Shown: one piece after another, positions 55,691 through 64,000 of the stretch
Numbering within the stretch: position 1 is the first letter of the stretch
Layout: each line of letters begins with the position of its first letter
Source: Ceratopteris richardii
Taxonomy: Eukaryota > Streptophyta > Polypodiopsida > Polypodiales > Pteridaceae
Direction of reading: 5' to 3'
Assembly: GCA_020310875.1 (NCBI GenBank)
Contig: CM035423.1
Location: forward strand, 134,873,696-134,937,695
DNA length: 64,000 nt
Notes under the pieces: model-generated
The model's input: the letters and a program-made list of their open reading frames with translations, nothing else
The model's database searches: none
What the model was told of the DNA's origin: nothing
Position numbers and translations under genes: made by a program

Positions 55691-56739
55691 GCGAACTTGA
55701 AGAAAGCTTGAGAGAAACCAAAGCAAAGATAAGTGAACTCGCATCTCAAAACCACTCTCACACCACCCCTCCACCACCTCTCCCTTTACCTGCTAATCCA
55801 TCTTCTTCCATTCCCCAACCTTTCAATACATCACCCTTAACCCACCCACCACCCAGAGTAGGATCCGTCCTAGCCGATCCCACTCCCGAGGACCTAAACA
55901 TGATGCTTAGAGCATATCAAGCCAGAATCCAAGAAGGGCCAAACGTAACCGATCATGAAAAGTGTTACCCTAGAGCAGAACTAGAGCTAGAACGAACCAA
56001 AATTTGTGCTAAGATGGTGGAATTGGCTCAGACTATGTTTGAAGCCAATCGCCTCTTTAACATCTCTAGTTTAGCCAAGACGCAGTTACACTTTGATGGA
56101 CTGCTAGAACGAATAGAGAGGCTAATTGCACAATTAGAAAAGGAACCTGCCTCTCAAAATAAGGGCAAGGAAAGTGAGATCGTGAGCCTATCTCCCCAGG
56201 AAGCCTACGTGCCTAACTCTATGGAGCCAGACACATCATCTTCTATGAATCGGTTCACACTAGAATTCCTACGAGAGATTCAAGAAGACAAATGGGCTAA
56301 AGAAAGTGAAGTCCCTCCTCCCATTGAACTTGTGGATGATGCACACGATCAATTCCCACAGGACATCCCATCCATTTATGAGGAGCATGAGAGCACCCAC
56401 TCTCAAGAGAGATTAGACTTTGAGTCTAATTCTCTACAAGAATTACCACATTTCACAGGCCCATGGGAAACCAAGTCTACTTGTCTGAGAGCGCCCACAT
56501 TCATGATAAGAAATGAAGATTCTATCATACCTAGGAATACAGAGGTAGTAAAGAACACTAAAGTGCAGTGCAATCTCACTTTAGAAGAGCTACTCAAAGT
56601 TAAGCCAGAAGTGTGGAAACATGTAGCCAAACAAGTGCCAGACATAGCGAAATCACGCTCCCGAGTAGGATCTCATAGAACAGTGCCTGAAATACCATTG
56701 GATAAGATAGGAGACATGAGTGAAGGAGAACAAGGAAAT

Positions 56740-57080
56740 ACCTATCTCCCAGTTACCCATCAGGGTTACACAACCAAGGCGATTTTGGACTCAGGTGCAG
56801 GAGTTGCAATTGTTACAACTTCCCTTTGGAAGCCTTGGGGCAAGCCAGCACTCCGACCAACGAGAATGAAATTGCAAATGGCCGATGGTCATATTGAAAG
56901 GCCCTTAGGATTGCTAGAAGGAATAACTCTCACCACATGTGGGGTTGAGTTTGAGCATACTTTTGCTATATGCGACTTTAGCAAAAACCAAGCCTACGAG
57001 ATGATTTTGGGAAGGCCGTTTATGCAGCAATTGCAAGTAGTCCAGGATTGGGGAACCAATTCCTTGTATTTGCAACATCT
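56740..57080 (+). other. gypsy F: first retropepsin domain (DSGA)
   Basis: GYTTKAILDSGAGVAIVTT with the active-site Asp codon at 56788, then MADGHIERPLGLLEG and YEMILGRPFMQQLQVVQDWG. It is the standard gypsy protease between gag and RT, in a readable frame that continues into RT. Confidence 0.85.
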
Positions 57081-58089
57081 AGGTGTTACAACCAAAGTCA
57101 ATCTTAAGGATTACTCTCATAGAGACATACCGCCTATTCAATGGAATCCCATCCATAGAGCCAAAGAGGAGACTGAGTCTGTGCATTCCATAGGATCCGG
57201 ATCCTCATGGATGCATGAAGACACCCACTTATGGATGTGTAAGGTAGCAGTAGAAGAAGAGAAGAGAGAGAAAGCCAGAGAGATAGGTGCAAAAGAAAAC
57301 CATAGATCAATTCAAGACCCAGCCTATGCACCTGTAGTCTTTCCTGATGAGGAATTTGAATACCATGGCTGGGCAGAAATCCTAGCAACAATGGACGTAG
57401 CCATCAATGAGGAACAAGGGACACACCACTGTGATGAAGATGGCTATGACATTTCAGTCTTCTCCATAGAGCCAATCATGGGAGAGGCAGTTTTAGAAGA
57501 ATGTGAACCTAGCCCTGATGCATTTGAGGATGCGAGTGACTCCGATCTAGAGTCAATCATTATGGACCCACCTTTTGCATCAGATGAAGAATACTTCTAT
57601 GAAGTAGAATTTCAACCCCAGAGGCACGGAGAGCTTACAAATGAGGTGAGGTTAGCCACACAAGTAGCTACTAAGAGCAGAGGAAAGAAAAGAAAGAAGA
57701 AGGAAGTCACTCCGGAGGCAGAAGGATCCTTGTTTGAGGTCCCTGAAAACTTTAAAAAATATGAGATAGACGATAGGAGAGTCATGATAAGAATGCCTAA
57801 ACGTGAGGCACAAGCAGGAGAAACCTATGATAGCAAGGAAACTACCAAGAAAATAGTTGTAGCCATCGAGGAAGGAGAAGAAAGATGCACGTACATAGGT
57901 CATGACCTGACAGAAGAGGAAGAACAAGAGCTAATAGCCTTGCTAAGAGAATACCGAGATGTATTTGCTTGGAGTTATAAGGACTTGAAAGGGGTAGACC
58001 CTGATATATGTTCACATACAATCCCCATGACCTCAGACGCCAGACCCTCGAAGCAGAAGCCTTACACATACCACGATAACTATGCTGCT

Positions 58090-59300
58090 AAGATCAAAGA
58101 GGAGATAGATAGACTGGTTGAAGCCGGATTCATCTATGAAATTGAGCACACTGAGTGGGTATCCCCCATTGTAGTGGTGCCCAAGAAAAATGGAAAACTA
58201 CGTGTGTGTATTAACCTTAAAAAAGTTAATGCCGCCACGATTAGAGACAGTTATCCTCTTCCTATCACTGAGCATCTATTAGAAAGGGTAGCAGGCAAGG
58301 AAGTGTACAGCTTCTTAGATGGGTTTTCGGGCTACAATCAAGTAGCCATTGCTCCAGAGGATCAACATAAGATGGCTTTTGCCACGGAATGGGGCATATT
58401 TGCCTTTCGGGTAATGCCATTCGGGCTTACTAATGCACCTGCTACCTTTCAAAGATTGATGTGTCACGTGTTTAAAGAGTTCTTGAGGAAGAATTTGGAA
58501 GTCTATGTTGATGATTTGTGCGCTCATTCCAACATTAGACAGACCCATATACCTGAACTCAGACAAATCTTTGATAAATGCAGAGAATATCAAGTCTGCC
58601 TGAACCCAGAAAAGTGTGTTTTCATGGTCAGGCAAGGCAAGATTCTAGGACACATAGTGTCAAAGAATGGCATATCCACTGATGAAGAGAAAGTGAGAGC
58701 CATAGCGGAGCTACCTAGGCCAAAGAACGTCAAGGAAGTACAGGCTTTCATGGGGCATTGTGGTTACTACCACCGGTTCATCCACATGTATGCTGTCATT
58801 GCAAAGCCCATGTACGGACTTCTGACTAACTTTGAGTGGACTGATGAATGTGAGAATTCCTTCCAGGAGCTTAAACGAAGATTATGTTCAGCACCAATCT
58901 TGACCACACCAGATTAGAACAAGCCATTCCATGTTCATGTGGATGCCTCCAATTATGCTATTGGATGTGTACTTGCACAACCTACGGGTGAAGGTAATAT
59001 GGATCTCCCTATTGCCTATGCCAGTAGGCAATTGAATGCTGCTGAACGGAACTATACAACCACCGAACGAGAAGGATTAGGCATGGTATATGCAGTTAAA
59101 AAGTTTAGACATTATTTGCTTGCAAATAAGTTCAAATTTTTTACTGATCACCAAGCTCTACTATACCTGGTAAACAAGCCATGTAATACAGGTAGATTAG
59201 TAAGATGGTTTCTCTTACTAATGGAGTATGACTTTGAGGTAGTAGTGAGGAAAGGCAGAACTCACCTGAGAGCAGATCATCTCTCAAGGCTCACATCAGG
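58090..59300 (+). pseudogene. gypsy F: reverse transcriptase and RNase H region
   Basis: RT: WVSPIVVVPKKNGKLRVCINLK, FLDGFSGYNQVAIAPEDQ, RVMPFGLTNAPATFQRLM, and EVYVDDL with catalytic codons at 58501-58518. Then GHIVSKNGISTDEEKV and AFMGHCGYYHRFIHMY. RNase H: VHVDASNYAIGCVLAQP, NYTTTEREGLGMVYAVKKFR, FFTDHQALLYL and LRADHLSRL. Only one RNase H is seen before integrase. Little decayed. Confidence 0.88.
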
Positions 59301-59544
59301 AGAAGCCCCACAAGGAGTACCAGATGACTTACCTAATGCTTACTTGTTTAATTTGGAAGTGGTGCCGCAGTGGGCTAAGCCATTAGTGCCAGTATTGACA
59401 TACGGGCCTAACCACCCAATAATCGCCACACAAGATAGAGAGGTAGTCAAAGCCCAAAAGTACCACATCATGGCAGGAAGTATGTTTAAGCACACAGATC
59501 AAGGGATCTTGGCTTGTTCTGTTGTTCTGAGTAGTGGTTGCAAT

Positions 59545-60980
59545 TAGCACATGTAGGTGCATTAGAGCAACACTACTCAAAACAACGAACCCTAAAGACC
59601 CTGAGGAGACTAGGAGTGCATTGGCCGACTATGGAAGCTGATGTCCAGAAGTTGTGCAAGGAATGCCCAATCTGCTGCACTAAACCACCTGTGGAACATG
59701 CCACTCTCTATCAAGTGTCCATAGTGCGAGATTGGAGTGAACCACTAGTATCCTTCCTGAGGACGAAAACATTCCCTCAAGACATGACCTTGACGAGACA
59801 AAGAAGTCTAGAACAAGAAGCCCTAGAGTACTCACTCATTGGTGATAATCTCTACAAGTGTGGTAAGGATGGTTACCTGAGACTGTGTGTCCATGAGAGT
59901 GAATATCTCAAGATCTTGGAAACTGCTCACCAAGCTGTAGCAGGAAGACACTTTGGACCAGATCGGGTGATCAAGGCAATACTATTTGCAGGCTTCTGGT
60001 GGCCAACCCTTCACATCGATGCCCATACATATGTGAAACGGTGTGATGTGTGTCAGAGAACTCAGTATCCTACACGCAAAGATGAGATGCCACTGAAACC
60101 TATGATGGGTGGACGTGCATTCTCTAAGTGGGGAATAGACTTTGTAGGCCCTATTAATCCCCCAGCTAAGGGTTCACATGCTGAGTATATCATTGTGGTC
60201 ACTGACTATCTAACTAAGTGGGTAGAGGTAAAAGCCACAACAAAGAACGATGCACAAACAATAGCTAAGTTCTTGTTTGAGAATGTGTTCACCAGGTATG
60301 GATTACCTATAGAGCTAGTCAGTGATAGAGGGACTCACTTCTTGAATGAAGTTATTGAAAATCTGCTCCAAGAGTTCTTGGTAGTACATAAGAAGTCTGC
60401 CCCCTATCACCCCTAGGCTAATGGCCAGGCTGAAAGTACAAATAAGATCTTATGCAATGTACTGACGAAATTAGTGAACAATAAACGCTCTGATTGGGAC
60501 AAACAGCTACACCATGCTGTTTGGGCATACCGAGTGGCCTATAAAACGGTACTCCAAGCCACACCCTTTCAGATGGTGTTCGGTCAGAATGCGGTGCTAC
60601 CCTTGGACTTTTTGATACCTACATTGAAAGTAGCACAAGAGCATGACTGGACAGGCCATGAACTCTCCTCTCGAATCTTTGATCTTGAATGTCTAGGCGA
60701 GACACGATTGAGAGCTGCAACAGGAATCTATGCAGCGAAGAAGAGGCAAAAGGCATATTTTGATACACATGTGAAGGATAAAGGCTTGAAAGCAGGAGAC
60801 CTAGTCCTAGTCTACACATTGAAGCAGCATGCACGAAAATTAGAGAAAAGAGGCTATGGACCTATGATTATAAATAGGATTTTAACTAGTGGGGCAGTAC
60901 AACTCGCCACTTTGGAAGGCAATATTCTCCCTAGCTACATAAGCGGATGTAGAGTCAAGTTATACCAAGAACCCCTGACT
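59545..60980 (+). pseudogene. gypsy F: integrase with two HHCC modules
   Basis: Module 1 (about 59541-59690): HVGALEQHY, then LGVHWPTMEADVQKLCKECPIC. Module 2 (about 59920-60065): HQAVAGRHFGPDRVIKAIL, then FWWPTLHIDAHTYVKRCDVC. Both have H-H and C-x2-C pairs, and about 80 residues separate them. The core has KWGIDFVGP, VSDRGTHFLNE and the E-bearing GQAES near 60425. The C-terminal region KAGDLVLVYTLKQHARKLEK and GYGPMIINRIL ends near 60980. No chromodomain seen. Confidence 0.85.
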
Positions 60981-61196
60981 GAAGAGATGTTAACTCGGCT
61001 CAACACTGCCAAGAAACGTAAGGAGGAGGAAAAACGAATTCGAGAAGAAGCACAGGCAGAGGCCTTAGAGCGCATCCAACGAATGAAATTGAGGAGGCAA
61101 GGGAGAGATCAGCCTATGATTGATACTCAAGAGTCTCCAAGCTATCACATGGCCATGTGTGAGGCTTCAGGTGAACGTACCCATAGGATAGTGGAT

Positions 61197-61515
61197 CGAC
61201 GACCTTTTGTGACCCTAGAAATAGGACAAGGAGACAGTACAACAAGCGTGAGAGCTTTAATTGATTCAGGAGCAGCCACTAGTGCAGTTCGGCTTTCTTA
61301 TTGCCAGCAGCTTCAATTGGAGGTAAAACCCATAGAAGCATATCTGATAGGATTAGGAGGTGTTGAAACCCCTTGCATGGGAGAGGTGGAACTTCCCCTC
61401 TACATACAAGAGGTCCTCATGCCAGCAAAAGTGCTAGTATGTGAAGACGAGGATCTTACCGAACCTCTGGTCTTGGGCCAAGACTGGATCTACGATCACG
61501 CAGTCAACCTCAACC
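61197..61515 (+). other. gypsy F: second retropepsin-like domain
   Basis: RPFVTLEIG, ALIDSGAATSAVRLS (Asp codon at 61263), LIGLGGVETPCMGEVELPLYI and EPLVLGQDWIYDH form a complete retropepsin-like order. A short basic, charged helical stretch (about 60990-61110) joins it to integrase. It is homologous to the E domain at 42660-42990 and only distantly similar to F's own first protease. Confidence 0.78.
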
Positions 61516-61841
61516 TAAGAAGTGGACTTCTTCAGGCTTGGATAGGCCAAAGCCGTCTTACTATTGAATTAGAAAATCAAGTACTCAAACCAATAGAACA
61601 GGCACCAACTCCTGGTCCCTCCAGGAATCCACATAAAGATAATGATGCGGTTCTTGTCCAAACTTCTATGGTGCAGAGGATTGTCAATCTTACCAAAGGT
61701 ACAGGAGTCAATGAGGAGTTCGCAGCTGGGCCAAAGGAGATTCTAAACATGCAGACCAAACATCATACAACACGAAGGAGGCCGTTGATCAAGCAGCAGG
61801 AGCGCCGCCAACTAGTGCAACACGGAATACCTCGTGGTGCG

Positions 61842-62286
61842 AAGCAGATCTGGATACGCAAGGATGGAAAACCCACAGCTCTAGTAACAGGTTCTCAAGG
61901 AGGGACAAAACAAGCCACATCATCAAGGTCGAAAGTGAAGGAGTACCCTAGGCAACCTCCTAGGCATACCACGTCTATTTGGGTCCCTAAGCGGTCAATG
62001 AAGATTAGCCCCGATGCTAGACAGATATGGGTGCCCAAGGCCTGTTTACAAGCCCAAATAGCTTCACCTCCACTCACTAGCATAATTCAACACTCACAAG
62101 CACATTTGGACAACAGTTCTAGGAAGATATCTACACCCCACACTAGTATACCTTTGGTCACACCGAGAAACGTCTGGAAATGGGTACCCAAAAGGTCCCA
62201 AATCCAGCCCAATCTAGTTCATAAATCTTTACCTGTCATCATCTCTAAGAACTACAAATCCTCAATCAAAGTTTGGCGAATCAAAA
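61842..62286 (+). other. gypsy F: linker with five W-P-K type motifs
   Basis: KQIWIRKD, TSIWVPKR, RQIWVPKA, VWKWVPKR and IKVWRIK within a basic S/T/P/Q-rich linker, spaced about 44, 15, 51 and 32 residues apart. The same module and position occur in E. Confidence 0.7.
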
Positions 62287-62318
62287 CCAGTATCAAACCC
62301 CCAGACCCAATTTTGTAA

Positions 62319-62559
62319 ATCCATCCACTCTGAAATAGGTGCATTCTGCGTAACCTGCATATCCAAAGCATGCATCTAGGATGACACTAACCACTAACCA
62401 CCACTCACATCTATCACAAACACTTCACCTCTAACCACTAACCATCTAGATTGTCATGTTAGTATTGTGGAGGGAACACTATTACATCTTGTTTCCTATG
62501 CAACACTAATGTGCCCTTCTTCTTCTAGCAGATAAGCATCAACTACTACAAGGAGTCTC
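62319..62559 (+). promoter_or_regulatory. spacer with a splice-acceptor-like site before the F accessory ORF
   Basis: Non-coding stretch with a C/T-rich run and CTTCTTCTTCTAGCAG ending at 62531, 28 bases before the accessory ORF start. This is a good acceptor context in a position equivalent to E and G. Confidence 0.4.
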
Positions 62560-64000
62560 ATGGCAGCAACAGCAGGAACAAGCTCCCAGGCAGGCACTAG
62601 CACTCAAATTAATTGGGACACCATGCCTGTGGAAGCTCCCCTGACAGCAAGGCCTGAAGAGCTTTTGAATGTGAGAAGAATTCCTATCCCAGATCCACCA
62701 AGTGGCCTGATAGAAAGAGTAAAAGGGCATTCTCATTGGTTCAATGAGATGCCAGGAGAATTGGGAGATGCGGACCACATCTGGGAGTCTAAGTTGGAAT
62801 TCGGAGGAGTATGGTGGACATGCCAATTCTTCTCAAGAGAATTTGAAACATTACAAAATGCAGCTCCTCTTCAGGATATTTGGCAGAAAGCGGGATTGCA
62901 AGATTACTTTAGTGCAGCTTTGCCTAAACCAGATTTTCTTAGGTGCTACTACCTGATTGCCACACTGAAGCTGACAGGAGATAAAGATCATTCAGGCACA
63001 TTCTGGGTACCCTCCCTCTCAAACCAAGAAGAAATGAAGAAATTTGAGTTAAATACCACTGTAATCAGGGAAGCCCTTCAGATGTATGGCACCCATGTGC
63101 CTTCCGATCGCGATCCCTTGATACCAGAGTCAATGAAGAGCAACAGAATCAAGAAGTTGAAAGAAACGTGTGCCCTCACCCCTAACATCGCCATACCCCT
63201 GCAAATGTGCCTTCAACACTTCGCATTTCCAGCTCAAGACCGCTTTACCCAACCTCACAAGAAGATATGGTATGGATTATATCTAGCAGAGACTGGAAGC
63301 TTGCCAATTAAGATGCCTGTATGGATTCTGGATCAATTGTATGAAGCAGGCAAGCGGGGTGTGAGGAAGCATACATTACATGGCTGCTGTGCGATTACCA
63401 GAGTTATTTATAGATGTCTTGCATATGACATGCCGATAGCCAGGGCCCTTAAATACTCACAATTGGAGTTTTTCAAGGGGCGGAAGTCAGGGAATCAACC
63501 GGCAAAACGAATGCGTGGATCACTCTCCCAGGTCATGATCCCTCACGAGGCCACAACGGAAGCTTCCCTTAGAGAAGAAGCCCACGTAGCACCTTTCACG
63601 ATACAGCTCCAAGGAGCTCAATCAGGGGACGTGGTACAGCCCACTCCATCCGCCCCTCCACTACCTACCGATGCCGAGTTTGCATCTATGGCCACCTTAA
63701 CTGAGGATCCCAATTTTGATTTTGAAAGATTCCTGCAGACGGCCCACTTATCTCATAGTGAAGGTTCTCCTAACAATGCCGATCCGGGATCATCATTCCG
63801 AAGAGAACAGCCACAGGGCGAGGCAAGCAGGGTACATTGGGGAGATGAGGCACAATATCCTCATGAGCCAAGCACACAAAATCAGGAAGAAGAACGGGGA
63901 AATGAACCAGAGGAGAGTGAAGAGGAGGCCCCTGCCTACACGGCACAACTCAAACGGCTATACAAGACAATCAAGCAGATACAGAGAAGACATAAGATGA
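62560..64000 (+). CDS. gypsy F accessory protein (N-terminal 480 codons, open at the window edge)
   Basis: A continuous frame from ATG at 62560 (MAATAGTSSQAGTSTQ) with no stop before the window ends. About residues 20-320 appear globular; VKGHSHWFNEM, LQDIWQKAGLQDYF and PDFLRCYYLIATLK correspond in order to E's KARGHWFLDD, IEDVWTQAGLEAFL and PDFQRCTQVMNTLQ. About residues 320-450 are low complexity and acidic, and a basic, possibly coiled-coil stretch (LKRLYKTIKQIQRRHK) begins at the end. It is probably the same protein family as E's 1197-codon ORF but strongly diverged. The function is unknown. Confidence 0.7.
   Translation, partial: MAATAGTSSQAGTSTQINWDTMPVEAPLTARPEELLNVRRIPIPDPPSGLIERVKGHSHWFNEMPGELGDADHIWESKLEFGGVWWTCQFFSREFETLQNAAPLQDIWQKAGLQDYFSAALPKPDFLRCYYLIATLKLTGDKDHSGTFWVPSLSNQEEMKKFELNTTVIREALQMYGTHVPSDRDPLIPESMKSNRIKKLKETCALTPNIAIPLQMCLQHFAFPAQDRFTQPHKKIWYGLYLAETGSLPIKMPVWILDQLYEAGKRGVRKHTLHGCCAITRVIYRCLAYDMPIARALKYSQLEFFKGRKSGNQPAKRMRGSLSQVMIPHEATTEASLREEAHVAPFTIQLQGAQSGDVVQPTPSAPPLPTDAEFASMATLTEDPNFDFERFLQTAHLSHSEGSPNNADPGSSFRREQPQGEASRVHWGDEAQYPHEPSTQNQEEERGNEPEESEEEAPAYTAQLKRLYKTIKQIQRRHKM

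Larger units (their letters stand above)
50807..64000 (+). mobile_element. Ty3/gypsy (OTA-type) element F, incomplete at the window edge
   Basis: At least 13.2 kb on the plus strand, inserted in E's gag, so the youngest large element here. Parts: 5' LTR (50807-51347), PBS (51356-51373), a 1.7-kb leader with a candidate intron and a minisatellite, gag (53051-55690), protease 1 (56740-57080), RT (58090-58800), RNase H (58925-59300), two HHCC modules and integrase (59545-60980), second protease-like domain (61197-61515), W-P-K linker (61842-62286), and an accessory ORF from 62560 that is still open at 64000. Gag-pol has about half a dozen interruptions. Pol is close to that of E, but the LTR is unrelated. 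The 3' LTR and right target duplication are outside the window. Confidence 0.9.

Overview
This window is repeat-dense nuclear DNA from a land plant. The evidence is nested Ty1/copia and Ty3/gypsy LTR retrotransposons with plant-type primer-binding sites: initiator-tRNA-Met type (TGGTATCAGAGCA) for the copia elements and TGGCGCCGTTGCCGGGGA type for the gypsy elements. The gypsy elements look like the non-chromovirus Ogre/Tat/Athila (OTA) group. I cannot name the species. The elements are not a close match to any flowering-plant family I can recall, so a seedless plant or gymnosperm is possible, but this is a weak inference. I found no intact host gene, tRNA, rRNA or CRISPR array.

Layout. 1-1055: copia fragment (+). 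About 2.8-4.0 kb: 5' end of a minus-strand gypsy element (M') with LTR and PBS. About 4.16-25.48 kb: old 3' end of a gypsy element (G, +), made of a linker, a long accessory ORF and two tandem LTRs. G is split by an unassigned block ending in a second minus-strand gypsy 5' end (M, to 11404) and by copia H (13015-22865, -), which itself contains copia K (15918-22299, +). 25845-30422: copia C (-) with two LTRs and a perfect AATGT target duplication. 30.4-33.3 kb: unassigned, with a diverged direct-repeat pair and microsatellites. 33340-36523: copia D (-), cut by gypsy E. 36524-50806: gypsy E (-), cut in its gag by gypsy F. 50807-64000: gypsy F (+), running off the right edge.

The notable content is the shared architecture of E, F and the remnant G. 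Besides gag, protease, RT, RNase H and integrase, E and F carry a second retropepsin-like domain downstream of integrase, two tandem HHCC zinc-binding modules before the integrase core, and a linker with repeated W-(I/V/M)-P-K motifs. A long accessory ORF follows. In E it is one uninterrupted frame of about 1197 codons with a long coiled coil and a basic tail. A splice-acceptor-like CAG lies at or just upstream of its start in all three copies. This looks like a three-protein element (Gag, Pol with two proteases, accessory protein) with the accessory protein possibly made from a spliced mRNA. The composition is read from the sequence; function and expression are inference.

Relative ages from nesting and rough by-eye LTR comparison: G is oldest, then H, then K; C is younger (LTRs about 5% different); D predates E, and E predates F. 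All elements show decay, light in F and E and heavy in G, H and A.
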